DNA of 64,000 nt from contig NZ_JACHGR010000008.1 of assembly GCF_014202415.1 (NCBI RefSeq), positions 1-64,000 of the forward strand, written 5' to 3'. Positions 39,398-48,727 of this stretch are shown piece after piece (within the stretch, counting starts at the first letter, position 1; each line of letters opens with the position of its first letter). Origin of the DNA: Tolumonas osonensis (GTDB lineage: Bacteria; Pseudomonadota; Gammaproteobacteria; Enterobacterales; Aeromonadaceae). The notes below the pieces were generated by a model that ran no database searches, was not told the origin of the DNA, and was given only the letters and a program-made list of their open reading frames with translations. The translations under genes were made by a program, and so were the position numbers.

Positions 39398-40270
39398 TCA
39401 CGACAGCAATTCACGGACAAAATTGGGTACGGCCAGCGCGGCCTGGTGGGTATCACCGTTGTAATAATGAAGCCCGGCGATCCCGCGCTGCTGCAGACGC
39501 TGCTCCACCATATCCGCATCCAGCCGTTTCGGATCCCGCAACTGGCTGGCGCAAGCCATCGCCCAGAAGCCGCCATACAACGTAATGGGGATCAGCACCG
39601 GTCTGACTACCCGGAACACGGCCTTTAACTCGGAAAACAGATGCCGGCAGCGCTCCGGATGAAATTGTGGTGATCCGACATGCAATGACAGCAAGCCGTG
39701 GTCGCCAATCAGCCGGGCGCACTCGGTAAAAAATTCCCGACCATAGAGAGGTTCGGCATAGCCCTGCGGGTCGGTGAGATCAAGCACAATCAGATCAAAC
39801 GGCTGCTGGCATTGCGCCACATAATGCAGTCCATCCGCAATCACCAGCTCCAGCCGCGGATCATGAAATGCGCCCTGATGGACTTTTTCGAAATACTCTT
39901 CCGCGATCGCCACTACCCCGGCATCCAGCTCGCAGACCACGACTCTCTCCATACCGGGATATTTCAGCAGTTGCCGGGCCGAACCGCCGTCACCACCACC
40001 GATAATCAGGGCTGTACGGGGATCGGGATGGGTGATCGCCGGAATATGGTTCAGATTTTCATGATAGAACCACTCGTCCGCCTCGGAGGTCATCAGATAC
40101 CCGTCCAGACGGAACACGCGGCCAAACGCCGCCGTCTCCATGACTTCAATATGCTGGTACTGGCTGGAAAAATCATCCAGCACCTGACCCGAGCGGAATA
40201 CGAAGCCGACATCGGGGCTCAGCCATTCCGTGATGAATTGTTCCGACAGATAGTGGTTTGTCTTTTTCAT
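39398..40270 (-). CDS. speE: Spermidine synthase
   Basis: A 290-residue aminopropyltransferase (E. coli 288) that makes spermidine from putrescine and decarboxylated SAM. Motifs: IIGGGDGGSARQLLK for the nucleoside, VVCELDAGVVAIAEEYF, and LIVLDLTDPQGYAEPLYG with the catalytic Asp. speD, its usual partner, is not adjacent. Confidence 0.95.
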   Translation of the reverse strand: MKKTNHYLSEQFITEWLSPDVGFVFRSGQVLDDFSSQYQHIEVMETAAFGRVFRLDGYLMTSEADEWFYHENLNHIPAITHPDPRTALIIGGGDGGSARQLLKYPGMERVVVCELDAGVVAIAEEYFEKVHQGAFHDPRLELVIADGLHYVAQCQQPFDLIVLDLTDPQGYAEPLYGREFFTECARLIGDHGLLSLHVGSPQFHPERCRHLFSELKAVFRVVRPVLIPITLYGGFWAMACASQLRDPKRLDADMVEQRLQQRGIAGLHYYNGDTHQAALAVPNFVRELLS

Positions 40271-40397
40271 CCCATCCCCCTATGCGGCTTATCCGGCAGG
40301 CAGCTATGTTAACAATCATCACGTTATAATAAATTTTTTCACCGTTCAGACCGTGTACTGAATTATATTTATCGTATTGCATTAAAGAGGAAAACTT

Positions 40398-40535
40398 ATG
40401 AAAACGATAGCAGGCTTCTTGTTTGCCGCGTTCTTGCTCAGCGCCTGTAATACCATTCATGGGATGGGAGAGGATATCCAGCGTGGTGGCGAGAAGGTGA
40501 AAGAAGCGGCCACCGACGTACAGCAGAAACTGTAA
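40398..40535 (+). CDS. Entericidin-like small lipoprotein
   Basis: A 45-residue protein starting after AAAGAGGAAAACTT. It has a lipoprotein signal with lipobox LLSAC (Cys17), then a short amphipathic mature part NTIHGMGEDIQRGGEKVKEAA ending VQQKL. This is the EcnA/EcnB pattern. Enterobacterial entericidins form an antidote/toxin lipoprotein pair, but only one copy is here. It stands alone between speE and can, which run the other way. Confidence 0.85.
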   Translation: MKTIAGFLFAAFLLSACNTIHGMGEDIQRGGEKVKEAATDVQQKL

Positions 40536-40593
40536 GCCACACGCCCGGCATACCGCTGCTGCCCATCATGCGCCCGGGGCAGCAGGTCTGAGG

Positions 40594-41256
40594 CTATTTG
40601 TGCTGATGGAGTGAAGACACCTTCTGGCAGGAAGAACGGTAGACCTCCGGGATCTGCTCCAGCCCATCCACCGTGATATCCAGATCGCGCAGCAGCCCGT
40701 CTTTGACATCATAGATCCAGCCATGTACCGCCAGCGATTGTCCACGCCGCCAGGCATTCTGCACAATCGAGGTATAGCAAACGTTGGCGACCTGCTCCAG
40801 CACATTCAGTTCGCACATGTAATCCTGCCGTTCGTGTTCATCATCGATCTCGTCCATCTGCGGCAGATACTTGTAGTAGATATCCTTGATATTGCGCAGC
40901 CAGTTATCGATCAGGCCATATTCCTTGTTGCCCATGGCCGCAATGACGCCGCCACAGTGATAGTGACCACAAACGATGACATGTTTGACCTTGAGGACCT
41001 CAATGGCGTACTGAATCACCGACAGACAGTTGAAATCGGTATGAATCACCAGGTTGGCGACGTTACGGTGCACAAAGACATCACCTGGTAACAGTCCCAG
41101 CAGTTCATTCGCCGGCACCCGGCTGTCAGAACAGCCAATCCATAAATATTCCGGCGCCTGCTGTGACGCCAGTTTTTCAAAAAACCGGGGGTCTTCCGCC
41201 TTGATCTGCTCTGCCCACTGGCGATTCTGTTCAAACAATTGCTTCAGCAGTTTCAC
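40594..41256 (-). CDS. can: Beta-class carbonic anhydrase
   Basis: A 220-residue zinc enzyme (E. coli Can 220) that interconverts CO2 and bicarbonate. Zinc ligands lie in IGCSDSRVPANE and in CGHYHCGG. The start is the GTG at 41256, which follows GGAGGAAGAAGC; the longer frame from 41280 would include that ribosome site. Confidence 0.95.
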   Translation of the reverse strand: MKLLKQLFEQNRQWAEQIKAEDPRFFEKLASQQAPEYLWIGCSDSRVPANELLGLLPGDVFVHRNVANLVIHTDFNCLSVIQYAIEVLKVKHVIVCGHYHCGGVIAAMGNKEYGLIDNWLRNIKDIYYKYLPQMDEIDDEHERQDYMCELNVLEQVANVCYTSIVQNAWRRGQSLAVHGWIYDVKDGLLRDLDITVDGLEQIPEVYRSSCQKVSSLHQHK

Positions 41257-41278
41257 GCTTCTTCCTCCTTTTCCAGCC

Positions 41279-41307
41279 AAAAAAAAGGCCTCGCTAAAGA
41301 GACCTTT
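41279..41307 (-). terminator. Terminator of rpoH
   Basis: On the minus strand AAAGGTCTC pairs with GAGGCCTTT (one G-U pair) and is followed by a T tract. It separates rpoH from can. Confidence 0.85.
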
Positions 41308-41324
41308 CGTGGTTCAGTCAGGCA

Positions 41325-42179
41325 TCATGCCTCGAGCACATCCCTGAGCTTCTTCAGTGCATTCTTTTCCAGCTGACGGACACGCTCAGCCGATACGCCG
41401 TAACGATCTGCCAGTTCCTGCAGTGTCTGCTTGTTGTCCTCATCCAGCCAGCGGGCCCGGATGATTTGCTGACTACGTTCGTCCAGCCCCTGCAACGCAT
41501 AGCTCAGACGGTGTTCGGCATGGTGGTCCCAGTTGTCGTTTTCATACACTGCGGCCAGATCGGACGATTTGTCCTCCAGATACTGTGCCGGTGCAAAACT
41601 GTTTTCACTGTCATCGTCATCCCAGCCATCAAAGGAGTGATCCTGACCACTCATCCGGGCTTCCATTTCGGTGACATCTTCCGGTGACACACCCAGTTCA
41701 TCCGCGACCGCACGCACTTCGTCATGACTAAACCAGCCAAGGCGTTTTTTGGTCTTGCGCAGATTAAAGAATAGCTTACGTTGCGCTTTGGTGGTGGCGA
41801 CTTTAACCATTCGCCAGTTGCGCAGCACATATTCGTGTATTTCGGCCTTGATCCAGTGCACAGCAAAGGAGACCAGACGCACACCGACTGATGGATCGAA
41901 ACGTTTTACCGCCTTCATCAGACCGATGTTACCTTCCTGGATCAGGTCAGCCTGTGGCAATCCGTAGCCAGAATAAGTGCGCGCGATGTGTACCACAAAC
42001 CGCAGGTGTGACATAACCAGCTGACGGGCAGCTTCCAGATCACCGTGGTTCTGTAACTGTTCAGCCAGTTCCCGTTCTTTTTCCGCAGTCAGCATCGGAA
42101 TGCTGTTGACTGCCTGAATGTAGCCCTCCAGGCTTCCCTGGGGAACCAGAACCAAATTGCGCTGAAGATCAGTACTCAT
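41325..42179 (-). CDS. rpoH: RNA polymerase heat-shock sigma factor (sigma-32)
   Basis: A 284-residue sigma-70-family protein (E. coli 284). Region 2 ([31 protein letters not shown]), the RpoH box QRKLFFNLR and region 4 ([19 protein letters not shown]) are intact. It follows ftsYEX as in E. coli, but a strong terminator after ftsX implies its own promoters in the 320-bp gap. Thermosensor folding of the start region is expected from the family; I have not modelled it. Confidence 0.97.
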   Translation of the reverse strand: MSTDLQRNLVLVPQGSLEGYIQAVNSIPMLTAEKERELAEQLQNHGDLEAARQLVMSHLRFVVHIARTYSGYGLPQADLIQEGNIGLMKAVKRFDPSVGVRLVSFAVHWIKAEIHEYVLRNWRMVKVATTKAQRKLFFNLRKTKKRLGWFSHDEVRAVADELGVSPEDVTEMEARMSGQDHSFDGWDDDDSENSFAPAQYLEDKSSDLAAVYENDNWDHHAEHRLSYALQGLDERSQQIIRARWLDEDNKQTLQELADRYGVSAERVRQLEKNALKKLRDVLEA

Positions 42180-42500
42180 CGAATACCTCTTTTACCTTAA
42201 AATCGAATGCTTCATTCAAAGAATGCTTTGATAACACATCCCGCAAGCGTCCGGGACATTTAAAGCTGTTCCGCATCAAGTTTTGCATATCTTGTCACGC
42301 TTGTTAATAATTTTCGGGCATAAAAAAGGGGAGACTTAAAGACTCCCCGAAATCTGAGCATGTTTCCGATATACCAAGTATCAAAAATACATCATCACCA
42401 AGCCAAAGGAGAAAGATAACTTTCCCAACAGAATTAACCCTCAAATAATCAGACAACCGCAATGCGCAAAAGTTCGTAACTTTTTCGATTTTTTTTAAAT
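42180..42500. other. ftsX-rpoH intergenic region
   Basis: A 321-bp gap. It holds the ftsX terminator (42322-42348) and, between that and rpoH, the rpoH promoter region. I see no sigma-70 or sigma-E pair I would defend. The part nearest ftsX (42349-42500) is AT-rich with no clear feature. Confidence 0.4.
42322..42348 (-). terminator. Terminator of the ftsYEX operon
   Basis: On the minus strand GGGGAG and CTCCCC, with further inner pairs around a small loop, are followed by T6. Confidence 0.88.
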
Positions 42501-43469
42501 TTATTGCGGCTCGATTTCGCTCAGGTGTTTGTGTACGGAAAACCAGGCCGCCCCCATGCTGAGCGACACGCCGAGCAAGATCAGCAGACCGCCATCTGCA
42601 GAGCCCAGCCCCGTCAGCCGGAAGCTGCTGTCATACAGTTCCGCCAGATAGGTCACTGCCTCTTCGCTGAGCAGCAACAGCACCTCGGACAGCCACCAGG
42701 CCAGCAGGCCGCCCACCACGCCGTACCAGAAGCCCAGATAGAGGAACGGCCGCTGGATAAAGCCATCGGTCGCGCCGACCAGCTTCATCACTTCGATTTC
42801 GGCCCGGCGGCTGAAGATATACAACCGCAGCGTGTTCGCCACGGTGAGTAACAAACCGATCACCAGAAAACCACCGAAGACATGCACCAGCTGACGCGCC
42901 AGCGCAATAATACCGTTCAGCCGGGTCACCCACTGGATATCCAGCTTCGCCTGCTGTACCGCACTCTCCTGTTTCAGGCTCTGCAGCAACTGTTCGCTCT
43001 CTTGCGGGCTACGGAAGGCCTGCCACGGTTTGACTTCCAGCACCGGTGGCAGCGGATTATCGGACAGGTAAGCCTGCGCCTCCGAGAAACCGGAGAGTGC
43101 CTTGAACTCGCTCATGCCCTGTTCCGGCGAGATATAGCGCACCGATTCGACCTGTCTGTTCTGCCGGATGCGATCCTGCAAGGCCTGTAATTCTGCTTCC
43201 GTGGTACCTTTTTGCAGATAGAGCGTGATTTGGGTGCCGCTTTGCCACTGCGCCGTCACACTCTCCGCATTTTTCAGAATCACCATCAGTGCCGCTGGCA
43301 GGGCCAGGCTGACCCCAATCACCCCGATCGTCATCAGCGACGTCAGCGGGGTATGCCAGATCTCGCGCATGGTCTGCCGCAACTGTTGCAGATGGATGTA
43401 TACCCACAACGAAAAGCGACTGCCCTGCCCCGGCGATGGCTGCACATGAGAGGTTGCTTTACGCGCCAT
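42501..43469 (-). CDS. ftsX: Cell division ABC transporter permease FtsX
   Basis: A 322-residue four-helix inner-membrane protein with a large periplasmic loop after helix one (about residues 75-180). The cytoplasmic N-terminus is typical of FtsX. With FtsE it activates amidases through EnvC at the division site. It overlaps ftsE by 11 bp. Confidence 0.96.
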   Translation of the reverse strand: MARKATSHVQPSPGQGSRFSLWVYIHLQQLRQTMREIWHTPLTSLMTIGVIGVSLALPAALMVILKNAESVTAQWQSGTQITLYLQKGTTEAELQALQDRIRQNRQVESVRYISPEQGMSEFKALSGFSEAQAYLSDNPLPPVLEVKPWQAFRSPQESEQLLQSLKQESAVQQAKLDIQWVTRLNGIIALARQLVHVFGGFLVIGLLLTVANTLRLYIFSRRAEIEVMKLVGATDGFIQRPFLYLGFWYGVVGGLLAWWLSEVLLLLSEEAVTYLAELYDSSFRLTGLGSADGGLLILLGVSLSMGAAWFSVHKHLSEIEPQ

Positions 43470-44136
43470 GTTCCGCTCCCGTATCTTCCACTAACCGTCC
43501 CTGCTGCAGTACCAGCTTGCGCTGACCGCTTTCCTCAATCAGTTTCTGATCATGACTGGCCACCAGCACGGCGACGCCCAGCGCATTCAGTTCACGGAAC
43601 AGTTGCATGATTTCATGTGCCAGGCTGGCATCCAGGTTACCGGTCGGCTCATCCGCCAGCAGCAGTGGCGGCATATTCACGATGGCGCGGGCAATACCGA
43701 CCCGCTGCTGTTCGCCACCGGACAGCATCATCGGGAAATGCTGCGCCTTCTTGTGCAGACGGACTTTGTCCAGTGCCGCCATGACCCGTTTCTGGATTTC
43801 CAGCGGCGACGCACCGGCAATCTGCAGCGGCAGGGCGACATTGTCGAACACGGAACGATCGAGCAGCAGGCGGTGATCCTGGAAAATCATCCCCACCTGA
43901 CGACGGATAAACGGCACTTCGGCCTTGGTGATTTGCGACAGGTCGCGACGGTTAAACAGAATACGGCCATCGGATGGCCGTTCCTGGATACTGATGAGTT
44001 TCAGCAGGGTACTTTTGCCGGCACCGGAATGACCGGTCAGAAAGGCCATCTCACCGGCGTGCAGATGAAAACTGACCTTCTGCAGCGCCATATGACCACC
44101 ACTGTACACCTTACTGACATGGTCAAACTGGATCAT
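43459..44136 (-). CDS. ftsE: Cell division ATP-binding protein FtsE
   Basis: A 225-residue ABC ATPase: Walker [10 protein letters not shown], signature [14 protein letters not shown], Walker [13 protein letters not shown] and switch His in VASHD. It pairs with FtsX, whose gene overlaps its end. It lies 3 bp after ftsY. Confidence 0.97.
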   Translation of the reverse strand: MIQFDHVSKVYSGGHMALQKVSFHLHAGEMAFLTGHSGAGKSTLLKLISIQERPSDGRILFNRRDLSQITKAEVPFIRRQVGMIFQDHRLLLDRSVFDNVALPLQIAGASPLEIQKRVMAALDKVRLHKKAQHFPMMLSGGEQQRVGIARAIVNMPPLLLADEPTGNLDASLAHEIMQLFRELNALGVAVLVASHDQKLIEESGQRKLVLQQGRLVEDTGAEHGA

Positions 44137-44139
44137 GGT

Positions 44140-45450
44140 TTAGTGTTGTTCTCCGCTGAACAGCGCCTCGATAAAATCATTCGCCTCGAACTGGCGCAGA
44201 TCTTCGATCGCTTCACCGACACCGATATAACGGATCGGAATGCCGAACTGATTGGCAATGGCAAAAATCACGCCGCCTTTGGCGGTACCGTCCAGTTTGG
44301 TCAGGGCAATACCGCTCACGCCCACCGCTTCACCGAACAGTTTGGCCTGACTGATGGCGTTCTGGCCGGTGCTGGCATCCAGTGTCAGCATTACTTCATG
44401 CGGCGCGCTCTCGTCATGCTTCTTCATCACGCGGACGATTTTCTTCAGCTCTTCCATCAGATGATTCTTGTTCTGCAGACGACCGGCGGTATCGGCAATC
44501 AGAATATCAATACCGCGGGATTTGGCAGCCTGAATGGCATCGAATATCACCGACGCCGAGTCGGCACCGGTATGCTGCGCAATCACCGGGATCTGGTTGC
44601 GCTGTCCCCATACCTGCAGCTGTTCTACTGCGGCGGCACGGAAGGTATCCCCCGCCGCCAGCATCACCGATTTACCCTGTGCCTGGAACAGCTTGGCCAG
44701 TTTGCCGATGGTGGTGGTCTTGCCCACACCGTTGACGCCGACCATCAGAATGACAAACGGTGTTTTGCTGCTGTCGATTGGCAGAGGCTGGCTGACCGGC
44801 TGCAAAATAGCGGCCATTTCCTGCTTCAGCAGGTCATACAAGGCTTCGGCGTCTTTCAGCTGGTGCAGTTTGGCCTGTTTGGTCAGGCTCTGCATGATGC
44901 GCTGGGTGGTTTCCACACCCAGATCGGCGGTCAGCAACTGGGTTTCCAGTTCCTCAAACAGGTCGTCATCGAGTTTTTTGCCGCGGAACAGCGCCATGAA
45001 ACCGGCACCGATCGATTCGCGGGTGCGCATCAGCCCCTTGACCAGACGGCTGAACAGTCCGGCCCGTTTTGGTTTTTCCTGTGTCTCTTCCTGATACTCC
45101 GCGATCGGCTCAGGTTCTTGCACCAGTACTTCTTCTGCTACAGATACGACCTCAGGTTCAGTCTCTTCCGCGATCACCATTTCCGCTTCGGCGACCAACG
45201 GTTCAGCCTCGGTGACTACCGGTGCGGTGACGACGGTTTCCGGCTCAATGGCCGCGGGCGCTGCAACAACCGGCGCGACTGTTTCCGTAACCACTTCCGG
45301 CGCGGCCAGTTCCGTTACGGCAGACGAGGATTCTTCCGCTGGCGGCAGCGGGGCGGATACTTCGGCTTCCGGCGTTGTTTTCGGGGTTTCTTCCGGCGTT
45401 GCTTTATCTTTTGATCCCCGGCTGAACCAGGAGAAAAGTCCTTTTGCCAT
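44140..45450 (-). CDS. ftsY: Signal recognition particle receptor FtsY
   Basis: A 436-residue GTPase. An acidic, Glu/Pro/Ala-rich A domain (about 1-130) precedes the N and G domains with GVNGVGKTTTIGKLA, DTFRAAAVEQL, DTAGR and TKLDGTAKGG. It docks ribosome-SRP complexes at the membrane. It heads ftsY-ftsE-ftsX and is divergent from rsmD. Confidence 0.97.
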   Translation of the reverse strand: MAKGLFSWFSRGSKDKATPEETPKTTPEAEVSAPLPPAEESSSAVTELAAPEVVTETVAPVVAAPAAIEPETVVTAPVVTEAEPLVAEAEMVIAEETEPEVVSVAEEVLVQEPEPIAEYQEETQEKPKRAGLFSRLVKGLMRTRESIGAGFMALFRGKKLDDDLFEELETQLLTADLGVETTQRIMQSLTKQAKLHQLKDAEALYDLLKQEMAAILQPVSQPLPIDSSKTPFVILMVGVNGVGKTTTIGKLAKLFQAQGKSVMLAAGDTFRAAAVEQLQVWGQRNQIPVIAQHTGADSASVIFDAIQAAKSRGIDILIADTAGRLQNKNHLMEELKKIVRVMKKHDESAPHEVMLTLDASTGQNAISQAKLFGEAVGVSGIALTKLDGTAKGGVIFAIANQFGIPIRYIGVGEAIEDLRQFEANDFIEALFSGEQH

Positions 45451-45564
45451 TAACGATTACTCACTTGCTGCATAGACTGCTAGAATGCCGCCTTCGATAG
45501 GGATGACGGTACATAAACTGGGCGTCATACTACCACCTTTTCCTGCTTTTGATGAAGAAACCCC

Positions 45565-46179
45565 ATGGCACGCAGCAAAACTTCCTCTTCCCGTTCCACT
45601 CCTTCTGCCGGCCGGACTGGCACCATCCGTCTGATCAGTGGCCAGTGGCGCGGACGCAAACTACCGGTACACGATGTGGAAGGGCTGCGTCCGACCACGG
45701 ACCGGGTCAAGGAAACCGTGTTTAACTGGCTGGCCACCGAAGTGCGGGATAGTCGTTGTCTGGATGTTTTCGCCGGAAGTGGCAGTTTGGGATTTGAAGC
45801 ACTCTCCCGTTTCGCCAGTTATGTCATGATGATAGAGCAGGAGCCAAAAGCCGCGCGACAGCTGCAGACGAATCTGAATACGCTGCAATGTACGCAGGCA
45901 CAGGTGATCTGCCGGGATGCGCTGCAGGTATTACAGGCCGGGTGCCATGAACCGTTTGAACTGGTGTTTCTGGATCCGCCCTTTCGTAAAAATCTGCTGT
46001 CGCAGGTGATCCCGCTGCTGGAACAGCAGGGCTGGCTGGCAGACAGAGCCCTGATTTATCTGGAACGGGAACGGGACGGCGAGGCGCCGGCCATTCCGCC
46101 AAACTGGCAATTATTAAAAGACAAACAGGCGGGACAAGTCTGTTATCAGCTCTATTTACGGGAGAAACCATCGTCATGA
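45565..46179 (+). CDS. rsmD: 16S rRNA (guanine-966-N2)-methyltransferase
   Basis: A 204-residue methyltransferase (E. coli 198). Motifs: RPTTDRVKETVFNWL, SAM loop DVFAGSGSLGFEAL and catalytic VFLDPPFRK. It is divergent from ftsY, and its end overlaps the next gene by 4 bp, as in the E. coli order. Confidence 0.96.
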   Translation: MARSKTSSSRSTPSAGRTGTIRLISGQWRGRKLPVHDVEGLRPTTDRVKETVFNWLATEVRDSRCLDVFAGSGSLGFEALSRFASYVMMIEQEPKAARQLQTNLNTLQCTQAQVICRDALQVLQAGCHEPFELVFLDPPFRKNLLSQVIPLLEQQGWLADRALIYLERERDGEAPAIPPNWQLLKDKQAGQVCYQLYLREKPSS

Positions 46180-46505
46180 AAGGATTTTTTTTGTTGCTGG
46201 CCAAACTGATCGTGATGGGGTTCTGGCTGGGCAGCGTCTATTTCACCTTTCTGCATCCGTTGGAAGGCAGAATTCACACCCTGATCCCGGTGTTTGCCGT
46301 GCTGGTGCTGATGGTGCATGCCATTCAGGCCGCCATCATGACCCTGGTCGCCAAGGATCTGATCAAGCTGAGCCCGCGGGACTACATTGAATTGCTGCTG
46401 TTCGGTTTCTTCCGCATGCTGGAGCTGCGCGGTGAAATCTATGAAGCGGCACAGAGAAAGAAAGCGGAAATCGAGGCCAAAAAGGCCAATAACGCGCACC
46501 ACTGA
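46176..46505 (+). CDS. yhhL: YhhL-type DUF1145 membrane protein
   Basis: A 109-residue protein with two or three helices (about 3-30, 35-60, 72-85) and a Lys/Glu-rich tail. The pattern FWLGSVYFTFLHPLEG matches YhhL/DUF1145. Function is unknown, but the coupling to rsmD is conserved. Confidence 0.85.
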   Translation: MKGFFLLLAKLIVMGFWLGSVYFTFLHPLEGRIHTLIPVFAVLVLMVHAIQAAIMTLVAKDLIKLSPRDYIELLLFGFFRMLELRGEIYEAAQRKKAEIEAKKANNAHH

Positions 46506-46536
46506 GGAATACCGGCTCATCCGGTCCTGATAATAA

Positions 46537-46560
46537 AAAAGGAGGCTTTCGCCTCCTTTT
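46537..46560. terminator. Bidirectional terminator between yhhL and rnb
   Basis: AAAAGGAGGC, loop TTTC and GCCTCCTTTT form a perfect 10-bp stem with A and T flanks suited to both convergent genes. Confidence 0.88.
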
Positions 46561-46584
46561 GCATTTTTACTGTCCGCGACTGGC

Positions 46585-48648
46585 TTACGCCTCGTCTTCT
46601 TCCGGTGCGGTTTCTTCCGGTTCCGTCAGCAGCTCGTCAATCAGTTCATGTTCTGATTCAGCCAGCGCCTCTTTGGTCACCGGTGCGGCAGCCGACGGCA
46701 ACTCGGTCGGGATCGCCACCAGCGTACGGGTTGCTTCGATCGCATCTTCCAGTTTGACCTGAATGGTCTGACCCAGCTCGTAATACACTTCACCGTCGAG
46801 ATAGGCCCGGCCTTCGTCATGATTGCAGACGAAACGCTTGCGGTCTTTCAGGATCAGGCTGCCCGGAATAAAGCACACCGCGCCATTTTCCAGCAGACGC
46901 ACCTTGATGCCACTGCGCATCACATCCATGATTTCCGCATCAAATACTTGCTGCGAAACCACTGCCGGCGCCAGGAAACGGCTATATAACCAGTCACCGA
47001 TATCGCGCTCTGCCATGCGGTTGCTGCGACGCGCCAGACTCAGCGCCTCGGTCAGGGCGGCATCCGGACAGGCCGGGGCCGGCTGCTGGCTGATGATGGC
47101 CTTCAGAATGCGGTGGTTGATCATGTCACCGTATTTACGGATCGGTGACGTCCAGGTGGCATAATGACTCAGACCCAGACCAAAATGTGCGCCCGGTTCA
47201 GCCGACATCAGCGAATAGGTCTGGAAGCGACGGATACGGTTGTCCAGATAGCTGGTTGGCTGCGCATCCAGCCAGTGACGCAGTTTGCAGAACCCGTCTA
47301 GCGTGAACAGCGATTCATCGCTGAGCGGCGCCTCATGCTGCTGCAGCAACTCCTGCGCACCTTTGAACTTTTCGACATCCAGACCGGCATGAACGTTAAA
47401 AATACCGTAACCCGGCTGCTGCGCGAGGAAGTCGCCGGCGCACTGGTTCGCGGCAATCATCGCTTCTTCCACGATCTTGTTCGCACTGCGGCGGAACGAG
47501 GCATGAATGGCCACCACTTCACCGGCTTCGTTCAGTTCGAAATCGTAGTCCGGACGATCCTTGAACAGGATGGCGTGTTCTTTCCGCCACGCCTGACGCG
47601 CAGAGGTAGCCGCATGCAGCAGCGCGATCTGTTCAGCCACCACCGGCGCCGGCTCGAAGCCTTCGGCACTGCCGTTTTCCAGCAGATCAGAGACCTGATC
47701 GTAAATCAGGCGGCCCTGGGAACGGATGGTCGCGGCAAAGAAACGTGGATTTGGCTGCAAGGCACCGTCGGCGGTGATGAACATTTCACAGCACAGCGCC
47801 GGCCGCTCTTCACCTTCCAGCAGCGAGCACAGCTCGTCACTCAGGTGACGCGGGATCATCGGAATATTGCGGCCCGGCAGGTAAACGGTGAAGGCGCGTT
47901 TGGCCGCTTCTTTATCCAGCTCGCTGCCCTGCTCAAAATACGCAGTCGGATCAGCAATCGCAACCAGCAGTTTCCAGCCGTCAGCGGTGGTTTCCACATA
48001 CAGGGCGTCATCCATGTCTTTGGTGGATTCGCCGTCGATGGTAACGAATGGCAGCGTGGTCAGATCCTCGCGGGTCAGCCCCTCTTCCTGTAACTGCCAT
48101 TCCTGTTCGATTTCCGGAGCGGCGCGCGGTAAATCGTGCCGGCGCAGAACCACCCACCACGGTGCTTCCGGATCGTTATTATGCGTGACGTATTCGGTGA
48201 TTTCGGCAAAGTGGCCATTGCCTTCTTCGCCCAGCGCATGACGCTTCAGATTGGCGATGACCCAGTCGCCTTCCTTGAACTGTTTTTCATCCAGCCCTTT
48301 TTTCGGGCGGGCCTTGATGGTCTCTTTCAGTACCGGATGGTCCGGCACCACAAACAGGCGATCCTTGATCACCTTGATGCGCGCCACAAAGCGGGTCAGG
48401 AACGGCGTGACCAGCGATTCCGGTTCTGCCTGTTCTTTGCCATTCTCGGCACGGATCACGGCAACAATACGGTCGCCGTGCATCACTCGCTTCATCTGCT
48501 GTGGTGCAATGAAGTAGCTTTCACCGCGGTGATCGGTTTCCAGAAAGCCGAAACCACGATCGGAGGCGCGAACCACCCCTTCTTTTTTCGGCAGATTATC
48601 GCGAAGCTGCTGTTTGAGCTGCGCCAGTAGCGGGTTATCTTGAAACAT
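46585..48648 (-). CDS. rnb: Exoribonuclease II with an acidic C-terminal tail
   Basis: A 687-residue 3'-5' exoribonuclease; E. coli RNase II has 644. Cold-shock domains, the RNB catalytic block (DMDDALYV with the Asp cluster) and a C-terminal S1 domain are in the normal order. The N-terminus MFQDNPLLAQLKQQL is identical in pattern to E. coli. About 40 extra residues at the end are strongly acidic (ESEHELIDELLTEPEETAPEED) and have no counterpart in E. coli. Confidence 0.95.
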   Translation of the reverse strand: MFQDNPLLAQLKQQLRDNLPKKEGVVRASDRGFGFLETDHRGESYFIAPQQMKRVMHGDRIVAVIRAENGKEQAEPESLVTPFLTRFVARIKVIKDRLFVVPDHPVLKETIKARPKKGLDEKQFKEGDWVIANLKRHALGEEGNGHFAEITEYVTHNNDPEAPWWVVLRRHDLPRAAPEIEQEWQLQEEGLTREDLTTLPFVTIDGESTKDMDDALYVETTADGWKLLVAIADPTAYFEQGSELDKEAAKRAFTVYLPGRNIPMIPRHLSDELCSLLEGEERPALCCEMFITADGALQPNPRFFAATIRSQGRLIYDQVSDLLENGSAEGFEPAPVVAEQIALLHAATSARQAWRKEHAILFKDRPDYDFELNEAGEVVAIHASFRRSANKIVEEAMIAANQCAGDFLAQQPGYGIFNVHAGLDVEKFKGAQELLQQHEAPLSDESLFTLDGFCKLRHWLDAQPTSYLDNRIRRFQTYSLMSAEPGAHFGLGLSHYATWTSPIRKYGDMINHRILKAIISQQPAPACPDAALTEALSLARRSNRMAERDIGDWLYSRFLAPAVVSQQVFDAEIMDVMRSGIKVRLLENGAVCFIPGSLILKDRKRFVCNHDEGRAYLDGEVYYELGQTIQVKLEDAIEATRTLVAIPTELPSAAAPVTKEALAESEHELIDELLTEPEETAPEEDEA

Positions 48649-48727
48649 GTTCTTTTTAGTCCTGTCAGGAAAACCTGAAGACTATACGGTGTTCACCGGG
48701 GGAAACCAAGCAGGTTTCCCCGTCAGC

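Noticed and set aside
40555-40589. Stem-loop after can (CTGCTGCCC/GGGCAGCAG) as a rho-independent terminator
   Set aside because: The 9-bp stem is real but has no T tract and a 12-nt loop; I do not claim termination.
43552-45414. 620-codon rightward reading frame
   Set aside because: Antisense to ftsE and ftsY, both certain genes; low-complexity Gly/Phe/Arg repeats at its end mirror the acidic FtsY domain.
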